NCBI RefSeq assembly: GCF_009695635.1
Contig: NZ_VUNN01000019.1
Location: 1 to 46,696 of the forward strand
Direction of reading: 5' to 3'
Length of the DNA stretch: 46,696 nt
Origin: Bullifex porci
GTDB taxonomy: Bacteria > Spirochaetota > Spirochaetia > Sphaerochaetales > Sphaerochaetaceae
Shown here: positions 8,836 through 18,135 of the stretch, piece by piece
Numbering within the stretch: the stretch's first letter is position 1
Layout of the letters: the number at the start of each line of letters is the position of its first letter
Notes under the pieces: generated by a model
What the model was told of the DNA's origin: nothing
Seen by the model: the letters and a program-made list of their open reading frames with translations, nothing else
Databases searched by the model: none
Translations under genes and position numbers: made by a program

Positions 8836-9661
8836 GTAGTTCTCCTCGATTCTTTTTAGCACAAAAGAAGGTTAGTGCAAATATCATAATCATCGCAATG
8901 CTTGATATTAGGGGGGATGGAATTGTCGATGAGATAAAGAAAGATGCACTTTCTAAAGGGGAACCAGCATAGTTACAAACTATTACTATGAAAAGATTAT
9001 TTATACTGTGTATTATTATTGGAAATGTAAAATCCTCCAAAAATAGTCCTAATAACATAGATAGAAACCCAAATAGAAAGTAGTAAAGATTTAGCATTAT
9101 TGATGGAGAAATTAAAAACTCTGGGTTTGAGAGCTTATGTAAAAATAAAAAGATAATTCCTGATGCTATTGAGAGTATTAGCTTTACTAAATTCTTATCA
9201 CTATTAAATAATCGTGCTATTACAACTCTAAATAGATATTCTTCACTAAAGCATTGAAGAGGTGTTATTGCTAATGCGATAAATAACATTACTACCTTTG
9301 TTGAAAGGCTCTTACTACCTATAGTTATATTGCGACTAAAAGCTATAGTTGAAAGTGAAAATATAGTAAGAGCTATTAACGAAGTAATAATATAGTACCT
9401 CAAGCTATATTTCTTATCTCTTACCATGTCACATATTTTAGTATTTAAAGCTATATGAGTTACTACGAGGGAAAATATAAATAGTGTTATGTATGGAATA
9501 TTTACACCAATGAATGAAATAATTGTAGATAAAAGCTCACTATAATTCGAGGCTGAAAAAAGGCTATAAAAGGAAAGCATAAATACTCCTCCTATAAAGA
9601 GCCAGGAAAATAGTAGTGATATTATTAAGATAACCATTTTTAGTGTATTATTTCTTTTCAT
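8804..9661 (-). CDS. CPBP-family intramembrane metalloprotease (CAAX protease/Abi)
   Basis: The 285-aa protein has about eight hydrophobic segments and the three diagnostic motifs of CPBP (Rce1-like) glutamate proteases: E140-E141-x3-R145, an FLFLH motif with H175, and H218-x3-N222. Bacterial members process peptides, confer bacteriocin immunity or help protein secretion; the substrate is unknown here. The gene is first in an operon with the secreted-type endonuclease and nicotinamidase. No Shine-Dalgarno sequence stands at a useful distance. An extended -10 (TG-C-TAAAAT) ends 8 nt before the ATG, so a leaderless or nearly leaderless mRNA is likely. Confidence 0.85.
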   Translation of the reverse strand: MKRNNTLKMVILIISLLFSWLFIGGVFMLSFYSLFSASNYSELLSTIISFIGVNIPYITLFIFSLVVTHIALNTKICDMVRDKKYSLRYYIITSLIALTIFSLSTIAFSRNITIGSKSLSTKVVMLFIALAITPLQCFSEEYLFRVVIARLFNSDKNLVKLILSIASGIIFLFLHKLSNPEFLISPSIMLNLYYFLFGFLSMLLGLFLEDFTFPIIIHSINNLFIVIVCNYAGSPLESASFFISSTIPSPLISSIAMIMIFALTFFCAKKNRGELHGKEKEINEG

Positions 9662-9678
9662 TAATTACTATTTTAGCA
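9661..9678 (-). promoter_or_regulatory. Extended -10 promoter abutting the CPBP start codon
   Basis: On the minus strand TAAAAT (9670-9675) is preceded by TG-C (9676-9678) and followed by 8 nt, then ATG. A GGGAG about 20 nt upstream is too far to serve as a ribosome-binding site and lies upstream of the -10 box, so it would not be transcribed from this promoter. Confidence 0.45.
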
Positions 9679-9747
9679 AACTCCCTTACCTAAGAATAGA
9701 ATTATGAATAAAAAGAGTTTTAAAGCTTGTTAATTACTCTTAAAAGG

Positions 9748-9785
9748 TTGAAATGTAGCTTAGAGTTCATTGTATAATTATTTCA
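9748..9785 (+). promoter_or_regulatory. addB promoter giving a leaderless transcript
   Basis: TTGAAA (9748-9753), a 19-bp spacer, and a consensus TATAAT (9773-9778). The A of the ATG at 9785 is the seventh base after the -10, where transcription should begin. No Shine-Dalgarno sequence is present. A TTG in frame at 9770 would lie inside the promoter and is not a credible start. Confidence 0.6.
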
Positions 9786-12241
9786 TGGTTATAAAAGAAA
9801 CAATCTTAAATTATTTAGATCAAAAGGACGTTACCTTAGTTTTCCCTACAGAGAGCGTAAAAAGATATTTCTTAACTGAATATGTACTTTCTAGAAAAAG
9901 TAGTGTGCTAGCAAATAGTGCATATTCCTTTGATGAGTTTGCAAATCAATTTATACCAAAATTTAAGGATAAAAGACCTTCAAATAAATATATTAGAATC
10001 TTCTTTGCATCGCACTTTTTAAATAATAGAGGTAGTGAGCTAAAGTATTTTTATAACCCTCAATACCCTGAGAGTAAAGCAAGATTTATTCCCTTTGTCG
10101 CTTCTATTTTACCAAGCTTAAAAAACCTTGAGGCTGTAAGCTTTAATGATGAGAAAATAGAGAGTGATCTTAAAATTCTTTATGAAGCCTATAGTAGCTT
10201 TTTAGATGAAAAGAGCTTATTTGAGCCGAATTATTTTAAATATGATTTGTCATTCTTTACTGGTGATAAATCAAGAAAGTACTACCTTGTCTGCTATGAC
10301 TCAGAAATAAATATGATGAGGTTTTATGAGGAATTAAATAAGCCTTCATTTATAGTTCCTCTTATGCTTGAAAATAATGTTAGAGTAGAGCATGAGCTAT
10401 ATAAAAATGAAAAGGCTGAGTTAGTTACACTCTTTAATAGATTAAAAAGATTAAAGGAGTTAGGTACTAGAGCTGAGGATATTATTATCTCAACTCCTAA
10501 CCTTGAGAGGCTTAAGCCATATTTAGAGAAGGAGAGCCGTGAAAAGGGTATTAATTTAAACTTTATTTCAACAGTAAAGCTATCACAAACAGTAGCTGGA
10601 CGTTTGTTTAATGATTTTAAGGAGCTATATAATACAGAATTATCATTCTATTCTCTTGAGAGATTTTTACTTTGTCCTTCATATCCATTTAAAGCTAGAG
10701 AGGTTGGAAAGAGCCTTGTAATGGCACTAACTAATTTAGGGCTTTTAAAGGGCTCCTTATATGGCTTTGATAGAATAGAGAGTACTCTTGAAAAGGAAAA
10801 GCTTTTTAGTGAGCTTAAGCTATATAGAGTAATTAAAAAGGGTGTAAAGAGAATATTTGAATCAAATAATATGGTTCAAAACATACATATATTACTTTCT
10901 CAGGTTTTAGAGGATGGCGAATTTGAAAATTGTGATGAGGAAGTAAGAAATAGCTATGCCTTTGCTCTTAAGGAGCTTAATAGCTTTGAAGCAACTCTTA
11001 ATGATTTAGCTTTAGATATTAAGGATCCTTTTACTTCCTTTATTTCAACTATGGATAGTATTAGCTACATTTCAAGTGAAAAGAGAAGTGGTATTAGAGT
11101 CTACTCCTATAACCAGGATTATCTATTATGTGTTCCATACCACTTTGTTATTGCACTCGATGATGATAGAGCTAAGGTAACAGATTGTGACTTAAGTTTC
11201 CTAGAGGACCATGAGGTTTATAAGAGAAGAAGCTATGATGTTACTGTCCCTCTTCTAAAGTACTATAGCTCTACAAGTGAGAATGTATATCTTTCATCAA
11301 GTAGTGATACATATACAGGAAGTGCTAATGCTCCTATGTATTTTTGTCAGGAAAAGCTTGTGAAAAAGTGTGATGTAGTTGAGGATGATGAGCTATCATA
11401 TGCGATTAAGGAAAGCTTAATTAAGGGAAATGATAGAGCCTTTTATTTAGGAGATAGTGATATAAGAGGTGGAGGAAAGACTTATCTTGATAAAATAAAG
11501 GTTTCATATTCAACTTTAAAGGATTATACAATGTGTCCTTATATTACCTATTTAAAGAAGATTATTGGACTTGAATATAATAATGTATCAAAGTTTGAGC
11601 CTGATAATATGGATTCTTTAGAGATCGGAATCTTTTTACATAGTATAGTTGAAAGGTTTTTATGTAACCATAGAAATGAAACTCTATATGCAAATAGAAG
11701 TTTAAGCTTTCAAAGGGAGCTAACAGATATCTTTTATGAAAATCTATCATCATCTCCATTTGATATATACTCAAGAAGCTTTATCAACGTAATGTATTTT
11801 AATGGTGTAGTAAGCTTTTGTGATAAGCTCTTTGAGAAATTTGGAGATGGTATAGTAGTAAAGGGTATTGAAGAGAAATTTAGTAAATCTGATGGTGATG
11901 TAGCTTTTGAAGGAAGAATTGATATACACCTTGAAAAGAAGAGTGAAGGTATAGTAATCGATTTAAAGAGTGGCGGTACAAAGAAATACCAAGGTACCTA
12001 TCAGCTACCATTTTACCAGCTTATTTGGAATAGTGTTAATGATGATAAGATAAAATATGTTTCATATTACTCATTTTCTGAATCGAGCTTTGGAGACCCT
12101 GAGAAGAGTGAAGAGCTAGAGCGTGATATTGATAATTTCATCACTAAAGCTAAGGCTGGAGAATTTAATACTACTGTTAATGAGGATTGTGGCTCCTGTA
12201 GCTACAGAGGTATTTGTAGGAGGAGGTTTACTATACAATGA
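9785..12241 (+). CDS. addB: AddB-type subunit of the AddAB helicase-nuclease
   Basis: The 818-aa product resembles the AddB/RexB subunit that, with AddA, unwinds and resects double-strand breaks and recognises Chi-like sites before RecA loading. The C-terminal PD-(D/E)XK nuclease reads GRIDIHLE... then IVIDLKSGG, with the catalytic D-x-K in IDLKS. Four cysteines fit the AddB 4Fe-4S staple: C584 (YTMCPY), then C802-x2-C805-x5-C811. The N-terminal helicase-like half has no recognisable Walker A (VFPTESVKRYF occupies its place), and the protein is shorter than Bacillus AddB (about 1,160 aa). It overlaps addA by ATGA. Transcription probably starts at the ATG itself. Confidence 0.85.
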   Translation: MVIKETILNYLDQKDVTLVFPTESVKRYFLTEYVLSRKSSVLANSAYSFDEFANQFIPKFKDKRPSNKYIRIFFASHFLNNRGSELKYFYNPQYPESKARFIPFVASILPSLKNLEAVSFNDEKIESDLKILYEAYSSFLDEKSLFEPNYFKYDLSFFTGDKSRKYYLVCYDSEINMMRFYEELNKPSFIVPLMLENNVRVEHELYKNEKAELVTLFNRLKRLKELGTRAEDIIISTPNLERLKPYLEKESREKGINLNFISTVKLSQTVAGRLFNDFKELYNTELSFYSLERFLLCPSYPFKAREVGKSLVMALTNLGLLKGSLYGFDRIESTLEKEKLFSELKLYRVIKKGVKRIFESNNMVQNIHILLSQVLEDGEFENCDEEVRNSYAFALKELNSFEATLNDLALDIKDPFTSFISTMDSISYISSEKRSGIRVYSYNQDYLLCVPYHFVIALDDDRAKVTDCDLSFLEDHEVYKRRSYDVTVPLLKYYSSTSENVYLSSSSDTYTGSANAPMYFCQEKLVKKCDVVEDDELSYAIKESLIKGNDRAFYLGDSDIRGGGKTYLDKIKVSYSTLKDYTMCPYITYLKKIIGLEYNNVSKFEPDNMDSLEIGIFLHSIVERFLCNHRNETLYANRSLSFQRELTDIFYENLSSSPFDIYSRSFINVMYFNGVVSFCDKLFEKFGDGIVVKGIEEKFSKSDGDVAFEGRIDIHLEKKSEGIVIDLKSGGTKKYQGTYQLPFYQLIWNSVNDDKIKYVSYYSFSESSFGDPEKSEELERDIDNFITKAKAGEFNTTVNEDCGSCSYRGICRRRFTIQ

Positions 12242-15200
12242 GTAAGTTTACTTCTTTATTAGATAATGAAGAGAAAAAACTAAATGATGAGCAAAGAGCT
12301 GTAGTGTTTGCAGATAAAAACTGTGTAGTATCTGCAGGAGCTGGTAGTGGAAAGACTACAGTTCTTTCATATAGATTTCTTCGCTTAGTTATGGATGATG
12401 AAATTAAGTGTGATAGAATCTTAACTCTTACATTTACAAGAAAGGCAGCTCTTGAGATGAGAGAGCGTATTACTAACCGTCTTTTAGATAATAGAGATAA
12501 GATAAAGCCTGAGCTAATAGAGAATTTAACAAGTGCTCATATCTCTACTATCGATAGCTTTCTATCTGAAATAGTAAGACATGATTGCGTAAAATATGGC
12601 TTAAGCCGTGATTTCTCACTGCTTTCAGATGATGAAGAAAATGATTTAGTTAGAACTCTAGCACTTAGCTTTTTAGAGGATAAAGGTAATTATAGGTTTG
12701 TTACTGCTTTATCAAGGATATTTTCTCCTAATGATGTTATCTCATCGTTCTTTTTAAAGATAAATCAAAATTTAAGCTTTCTTTCAAATCACAATGCAAA
12801 CGAATTATTTAATACCTTCTCAGCCTATGTAAATGATAGTGTTGAAAAGCAAAGAGATAGTATCGATTACATCCTAAGAACCTTTGATAAAAGAATTATT
12901 GGTGAAAAGGGTAAGCTTTATGAAGCCTTTATGGCCGAGTGGGATAGTGGTGCTATCCCTGATAAGCTTTATTTCTACGATGGAAGACATAAGAAAAGCT
13001 ATATAGATGGAGTTAGTGAGGAAATAAAGGATTTAAAAGATAATTACTACCAAAGGTTTGTTTCATTTGCTTCTGTTAAGGATAACTTACCAAAGGATTT
13101 TATTTACTACCAAATAATAGAGTGCTTTGCAGAGAGCTTAATAAAGGAAAAACGAAGACGCTCTCTCTTAACCTTTAATGATGTATTTGAAATTGCTTTA
13201 GATATCTTAGAGCATAATGATGCACTTAGAACTCACTATAAAAATGCATTTGATAAAATTATGATAGATGAGTTCCAGGATAATAATGATAAGCAAAAGA
13301 GACTTCTATACCTTCTTTCTGAAAAAAAGGATAGGCTTATAAAGCCTTGTCCTACTATAAATGATTTAGAGTCTAATAAGCTTTTCTTCGTAGGTGATGA
13401 TAAGCAATCGATATATCGCTTTAGAGGTGCAGATGTATCTGTTTTTAGAGACTTAAAGGATGAGATAAAAAATAGTGGGGGAATTAATCTATCTCTTAGT
13501 ACCAACTATAGAAGTGAAAAGAAGCTAATAGACCACTTTAATTTTGTTTTTAACAGAGTCTTTGCTAATGCAACAGAAAACTATGAAGCGCTTTTTGAAA
13601 ATACAAAATATGCACGTAATAATGGGGACTCTAGAATAGAGGTAGCACTATTAAATCGTAGTGACCTTATCCCAGATGGACTTAAAAGCGATGAGTGTGA
13701 GGCTGAATTTATTGCAGATAAGATTATAGAAATACTCACTAGCGATAAATACCTTGTAAATGGAAAGAGAGTTAAAGCAAGTGATATCGCAATATTAATG
13801 CGTGGCTCAGGAAACCAATGGCAAATAGAGAAGGCGTTAAAGCTTAGAAATATTCCATACCAAATCCTCGAAAGTAGATCATTAATGTTAGAGGGACTTT
13901 CCTCTGATTTCTACTCATATCTTCAATATTTAGTATACCCAGAGGATAAGATTGCTTTTGCAAATCTATTAAAATCTCCATTTGTTAGAGTTTCAGATAG
14001 CGGCTTTAAGGAAATATTATCAGGTCAAGATATTACTAATGAGGAAGATAAAAGGAGCTATGATGAGTTTTTAGCACTCTACAATAAGATAAAAGCTAAG
14101 CTATATTCCTACACACTCTCTCAGCTCTTAGTAAAGCTTTATATTGAGAGTGGGTATAAAGCATATATTGAGCTAAAGCCAAAGTATAAACCATATAGTG
14201 AGCACTTTGATTACCTCTTTGATTATGCAGTCTCCTATGATGAAGAGGGATATACTCTCTCTGATTTCGTAAGAATGCTACGTTCTCTTATCGGAACAAG
14301 TGATAGAGGAAGAGAAGCAAAGGTTCTAAAGGAGAAGCTTAACGGTGTCCAGATAATGACTATGCATAAATCTAAGGGCCTTGAGTTTCCTATAGTTTTT
14401 TGTTCCTTCTTAGGCTCAAAGGGCAAGCTAAATGATAAAAGTGTACTTTACTCTGTAGATGGTAACCTTATCTTTGATTCAACAAAGATTACTAAGGACT
14501 ATCTAAATAAGAGTGAGAAGGATAGAGATGAGGCTGAGATAAAGAGAATTTTATATGTAGCTATGACTCGCTGTGAAAACTACTTAATTATGACAGGCTC
14601 CTATAAGCTAAAAAAGGATGGTACTCTCGATAGTGGAATTGGAAAGCTACTTTATATTTATTTAAATTCCTTAGATGGGTGTAGCGATGTTATAAATCTT
14701 ACAATTCCACCTTTAGAGAATTTTAATTATACATCAAAGCTAGAATTAGAAGAGAAAAAAGAGATCATAGTTAATTCCTGGGAGGAGGCAGCGCGTCTTA
14801 AAGCAAATCTCATGACTATAGCTGAAAAGGATTTTGATTACTCCTCTAGGAGAGTAAAGGTAACTGAGAATGATGAAATAAAATATAGTGAAAATAGAGT
14901 TTTACTTCCAACCTTTAAATCAGATGAGATAATAAAAAAGTACTCTGCGTTTGATAAATTTGGAACTCTTGCACACCTTGCAATAGAGCTTACAATGAAG
15001 GGTGAGGGGATAGCAAATATTGAATGTGATATTGCTGATAACATAAGTGAAAACAAAATTATCATGGATGATATTAAGAGCTTTATCGATATATTTTATA
15101 GTAGTCCTCTCTATAAAAATTGGATAAATGGAAAAAGTGTTGATGAGGAGGTAAGATTTTATACCTACGTTCAAGACTCTGATTCCGTCCTAGAGGGAGT

Positions 15201-15417
15201 TATTGATTTAATAGTATTTAGTAATGATTTTAATCTCATTGTTGATTACAAAACAGATAGAAGTAAGAACCTTGATGACCATAAGGCTCAGGTAGTTCAA
15301 TATATAAAAACTGCTACTGATATTTACAATAAGCCATGCTACGGCACACTCTTTTATCTAAGAGATGGCTCCCTAGAGCCCTTCTGGGATTTAGATGGAA
15401 ATATTGTTTCACTGTAA
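12238..15417 (+). CDS. addA: AddA-type UvrD-like helicase with C-terminal nuclease
   Basis: This 1059-aa protein is the motor subunit of the AddAB recombination complex. It has a Q-motif (LNDEQRAVV, Q19), Walker A GAGSGKTT (G34-T41), motif Ia around LTFTRKAALEMRERI, Walker B IMIDEFQDNN, motif III VGDDKQSIYRFRGAD, and motifs V/VI (TMHKSKGLEFPIVF, LYVAMTRC). The C-terminal PD-(D/E)XK nuclease has D990 (GVIDLI) and D1003-Y-K1005 (VDYKTDR), so both subunits carry a nuclease as in true AddAB. Translation is coupled to addB by a 4-bp overlap, with AGGAGGAGG as RBS inside addB. A bidirectional terminator follows. Confidence 0.93.
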   Translation: MSKFTSLLDNEEKKLNDEQRAVVFADKNCVVSAGAGSGKTTVLSYRFLRLVMDDEIKCDRILTLTFTRKAALEMRERITNRLLDNRDKIKPELIENLTSAHISTIDSFLSEIVRHDCVKYGLSRDFSLLSDDEENDLVRTLALSFLEDKGNYRFVTALSRIFSPNDVISSFFLKINQNLSFLSNHNANELFNTFSAYVNDSVEKQRDSIDYILRTFDKRIIGEKGKLYEAFMAEWDSGAIPDKLYFYDGRHKKSYIDGVSEEIKDLKDNYYQRFVSFASVKDNLPKDFIYYQIIECFAESLIKEKRRRSLLTFNDVFEIALDILEHNDALRTHYKNAFDKIMIDEFQDNNDKQKRLLYLLSEKKDRLIKPCPTINDLESNKLFFVGDDKQSIYRFRGADVSVFRDLKDEIKNSGGINLSLSTNYRSEKKLIDHFNFVFNRVFANATENYEALFENTKYARNNGDSRIEVALLNRSDLIPDGLKSDECEAEFIADKIIEILTSDKYLVNGKRVKASDIAILMRGSGNQWQIEKALKLRNIPYQILESRSLMLEGLSSDFYSYLQYLVYPEDKIAFANLLKSPFVRVSDSGFKEILSGQDITNEEDKRSYDEFLALYNKIKAKLYSYTLSQLLVKLYIESGYKAYIELKPKYKPYSEHFDYLFDYAVSYDEEGYTLSDFVRMLRSLIGTSDRGREAKVLKEKLNGVQIMTMHKSKGLEFPIVFCSFLGSKGKLNDKSVLYSVDGNLIFDSTKITKDYLNKSEKDRDEAEIKRILYVAMTRCENYLIMTGSYKLKKDGTLDSGIGKLLYIYLNSLDGCSDVINLTIPPLENFNYTSKLELEEKKEIIVNSWEEAARLKANLMTIAEKDFDYSSRRVKVTENDEIKYSENRVLLPTFKSDEIIKKYSAFDKFGTLAHLAIELTMKGEGIANIECDIADNISENKIIMDDIKSFIDIFYSSPLYKNWINGKSVDEEVRFYTYVQDSDSVLEGVIDLIVFSNDFNLIVDYKTDRSKNLDDHKAQVVQYIKTATDIYNKPCYGTLFYLRDGSLEPFWDLDGNIVSL

Positions 15418-15452
15418 AAATAAAGGCTATCGGGATTTTCTCGATAGCCTTT
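15414..15452. terminator. Bidirectional terminator between addA and malY-like gene
   Basis: A perfect 11-bp stem, AAAGGCTATCG (15422-15432) and CGATAGCCTTT (15442-15452). On the minus strand it is followed by TTTATTTTTA, a good T tract for the operon ending at 15457. It also serves addA in the other direction with a shorter T run. Confidence 0.82.
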
Positions 15453-15456
15453 AAGC

Positions 15457-16677
15457 TTAATTAAGAGCATTAATTGCTTTTTTAATTGCATTCAATGCTG
15501 ATATAACCTCTTCTCTACTAGTTCCATAGTTAAAGCGAGCAAAGGCTTCATAGCCTGAACCAAACCAAGAGCCATCATTTAGACATAGATTTGCATAATG
15601 GCCTAAGAAATGAGAGAGAATATAGTGGTCATTGTCATATATCTCTGGGTGCTTTTTACTATCCTCTAGTATCTTAGGCCAAACCTCTGAGAAATCTAAA
15701 AAGACAATGAACGATGCACTAGCATTACCCATCTTTACTTCAGGACATTCAGCTTTAAAGAAATTTCTCATAAGCTCTGCATTGTCCTCTAAGTATTTAT
15801 CTAAGTCATCTAAAAATTGATAGTTCTCTGGTGAGTATACTGCCTCTGCAAGTGTTCCTGCAAAATAACCCTCAGAGCCTAAGAAAAGTCTTTTCTGAAC
15901 TGCCTTATAGCGTTCTAGCATCTCTTTATCACTAAATATTGCAAAGGCACAGTGCTCTCCTGCTACATTGAAGGTCTTTGATGGAGCCATAAAGGTAATA
16001 CAGGTTGCATTAATATCTTTATTTACATAGCCCATTGGGTAGTGCTTTGCACTTGGGTGAACTAAATCTGAGTGTATTTCATCTGATAGAACTAGCTGTC
16101 CTCTTTCCTTTGCAAGCTTAAGGATAAACTCTAAATCCTCCTTCTTAAATACAAGACCGGAAGGATTATGAGGTGAACAGAACATTATAGCTTTACAATC
16201 TTTGCTGATGAGAGAATACTTTTCTCTATCAAAGGTAAAGGTTCCACACTCATTTGTTAAATCGAAGCGCTTAACAACTCTCTCACTATTTTGAATTAGA
16301 TGAACAAATGGTTGGTAAACAGGATAAGGAAGTAGTACCTCATCACCTGGATTTGTAAACATATTTAAGGCGAGAGAAATTGCATGAAGCATTCCCTGAG
16401 CATATGTTACATTTGCTCTATCAAGCTGCCACCCATGCTTATGATTTACAAATGATATAAAGTATGGAAGCATATTCTTATGAGATGCATATCCAGGAAC
16501 AGATAAATCGGTCTCTCTTTGTAGTGCTTCCTTAATAAGAGGGGAGGTTGCTAAATCCATATCTGCAACCCAAAATGCTTCTGCATTAGGATTTCCACAG
16601 ATATCATTAATTGCTGCTTTATTCCATTTATCTGCATTACTGCTTCTTCTATCAACAGCTTTATCAAATATACTCAT
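15457..16677 (-). CDS. MalY/PatB-family PLP-dependent aminotransferase / cystathionine beta-lyase
   Basis: The 406-aa fold-type I PLP enzyme matches the MalY/PatB group (C-S lyase acting on cystathionine or cysteine, some with regulatory roles). Diagnostic segments are FWVADMDLATSP near residue 35, the YPVYQPF phosphate-cradle region, CSPHNPSGLVF with the conserved NPSG, LSDEIHSDLV with the PLP-contacting Asp, and APSKTFNVAG with the Schiff-base Lys. It probably releases ammonia, pyruvate and a thiol from sulfur amino acids. It is the last gene of the aroA-threonine aldolase-hypothetical operon, overlapping its upstream neighbour by 4 bp (ATGA). Confidence 0.9.
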   Translation of the reverse strand: MSIFDKAVDRRSSNADKWNKAAINDICGNPNAEAFWVADMDLATSPLIKEALQRETDLSVPGYASHKNMLPYFISFVNHKHGWQLDRANVTYAQGMLHAISLALNMFTNPGDEVLLPYPVYQPFVHLIQNSERVVKRFDLTNECGTFTFDREKYSLISKDCKAIMFCSPHNPSGLVFKKEDLEFILKLAKERGQLVLSDEIHSDLVHPSAKHYPMGYVNKDINATCITFMAPSKTFNVAGEHCAFAIFSDKEMLERYKAVQKRLFLGSEGYFAGTLAEAVYSPENYQFLDDLDKYLEDNAELMRNFFKAECPEVKMGNASASFIVFLDFSEVWPKILEDSKKHPEIYDNDHYILSHFLGHYANLCLNDGSWFGSGYEAFARFNYGTSREEVISALNAIKKAINALN

Positions 16678-17120
16678 TTATTTAATTCCTTTGTTATTCT
16701 TCCAATAGTTTTAGATAAAGGAAAACGGTAAGGAAGCTTTATCTCTTCCTTTTCGATATCATCAAGGATGAGCTTTATTTCCTCATCTGTAGCTGGTAGC
16801 TTTACTGCTCTTGTGTAGGAGCTGGCTATTCCTGCATTTGCTAGTGCTCTCTCTGCTTCGATATGAGATACTAATTTAGTCTTTTCATATAGGACTATAA
16901 TCGCAATGTATCCAACAAGCTTTGAACAGCTGTAGCTCTCTAAAGCCTCTCTTGCTTCTTTTGATATTCCTCCATTTAATGCAGAAATTACAAATATAAC
17001 ACTTTTAGCTTCAACGCCCTTATCCTGAATAGAGAAAACTCCAAAATTTGAATATGAGTTAAGACGCTTTACAAAGGCCTCTGCAGCCTTACTTTTATCC
17101 TTAATTATGATTTTATCCAT
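16674..17120 (-). CDS. Hypothetical protein, 148 aa, in amino-acid metabolism operon
   Basis: I do not recognise this protein. It is soluble, of mixed alpha/beta composition, with a hydrophobic strand SVIFVISAL near residue 40 followed by NGGISKEAREALESY, then a second strand pair (YIAIIVLYE), which suggests a small Rossmann- or flavodoxin-like fold without a recognisable cofactor motif. The ATG at 17120 is chosen because GGAGAG lies before it. It overlaps the threonine aldolase gene by 8 bp and the MalY-like gene by 4 bp, so all are translated from one message. That context suggests an accessory role in amino-acid or PLP metabolism, but this is only inference. Confidence 0.7.
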   Translation of the reverse strand: MDKIIIKDKSKAAEAFVKRLNSYSNFGVFSIQDKGVEAKSVIFVISALNGGISKEAREALESYSCSKLVGYIAIIVLYEKTKLVSHIEAERALANAGIASSYTRAVKLPATDEEIKLILDDIEKEEIKLPYRFPLSKTIGRITKELNK

Positions 17121-18135
17121 TGATACTCTCCGGATCAAAAGACTTAATATAGTTAGCTATCTCTTGAGCGTCTTTCTGTGAAATACCAATATTAGTTACT
17201 ACACGACAAGCATTACATTCACAGAGTACCATTACACCATCGTCATTAAATTTCTTTACTATCTTTGAAATATCGTAGCTATCAGAGGTGAAGAATAGTA
17301 TATTAGTTCCATAGGTTAATACTCTAGCCCATGATGTTGATGCAACTGCATCTCTAATTAGCTTACAGTTTTCATGGTCCTCCTTGAGTCTTTCAACGTG
17401 GTTCTCAAGTGCATAGATACCAGCTGCTGCTAAGTAACCAATTTGACGCATTCCACCACCTAACATCTTTCTATATCTTTTTGCGAGGTGTATAAACTCC
17501 TTATCTCCACTAAGCATTGAACCAACTGGACATCCTAAGCCCTTAGAGAGACAGAATGTAATATCATCACAATACTTTGCGTATTCACTAAGCTCTATAC
17601 CGCTTTCAACAACAGCATTAAAGATTCTTGCTCCATCGAGATGAACCTTCATATTGTGTCTTTCTGCAATTTCCTTAATTGCTTTCATTTTCTCTATTGG
17701 ATAGATTAAGCCTGAGGTTGTATTTTCAACCTCGATCATGGCACTCTTACCCATGTCGTAGGAGTATGGTCTAATAAAGCTTTCAAGCTTTGTTTCATCG
17801 ATAATTCCATTAACAGATGGAACTATTATTGGAATAGTATTAGCAATAGCACTAACAGCTCCTATTTCATGCTGGATAATGTGGCTTTCATTAGCACATA
17901 GAACCTCATTACCTCTACCACCGTAAATCATTAATGATAATAGGTTGCCCATACAGCCAGAGGAGACAAATAGTGACTCCTCCTTACCTGTGAGCTCTCT
18001 TGCCATTGCTTCTAATCTATTTACAGTTTTATCTTCTCCATAAACATCATCTCCAACCTCAGCTCTATACATAGCTTCTCTCATCTGTGGAGTTTGAAGT
18101 GTTATTGTATCAGATCTTAAATCATATCTTTTCAT
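17113..18135 (-). CDS. ltaE: Low-specificity threonine aldolase
   Basis: This 340-aa PLP enzyme of the beta-eliminating lyase family cleaves L-threonine or allo-threonine to glycine and acetaldehyde. The signature N-terminus YDLRSDTIT, the GDDVYGEDKTVNRLE segment, HLDGARIFNA (Asp binding the PLP pyridine N) and the Schiff-base Lys in CLSKGLGCPVGS are all present. The start overlaps the aroA stop in TAATG, with GGAG 8 nt upstream. The operon links glycine/threonine metabolism with the shikimate enzyme and a sulfur-amino-acid lyase. The function is well supported; the substrate preference (L versus allo) is not. Confidence 0.93.
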   Translation of the reverse strand: MKRYDLRSDTITLQTPQMREAMYRAEVGDDVYGEDKTVNRLEAMARELTGKEESLFVSSGCMGNLLSLMIYGGRGNEVLCANESHIIQHEIGAVSAIANTIPIIVPSVNGIIDETKLESFIRPYSYDMGKSAMIEVENTTSGLIYPIEKMKAIKEIAERHNMKVHLDGARIFNAVVESGIELSEYAKYCDDITFCLSKGLGCPVGSMLSGDKEFIHLAKRYRKMLGGGMRQIGYLAAAGIYALENHVERLKEDHENCKLIRDAVASTSWARVLTYGTNILFFTSDSYDISKIVKKFNDDGVMVLCECNACRVVTNIGISQKDAQEIANYIKSFDPESING

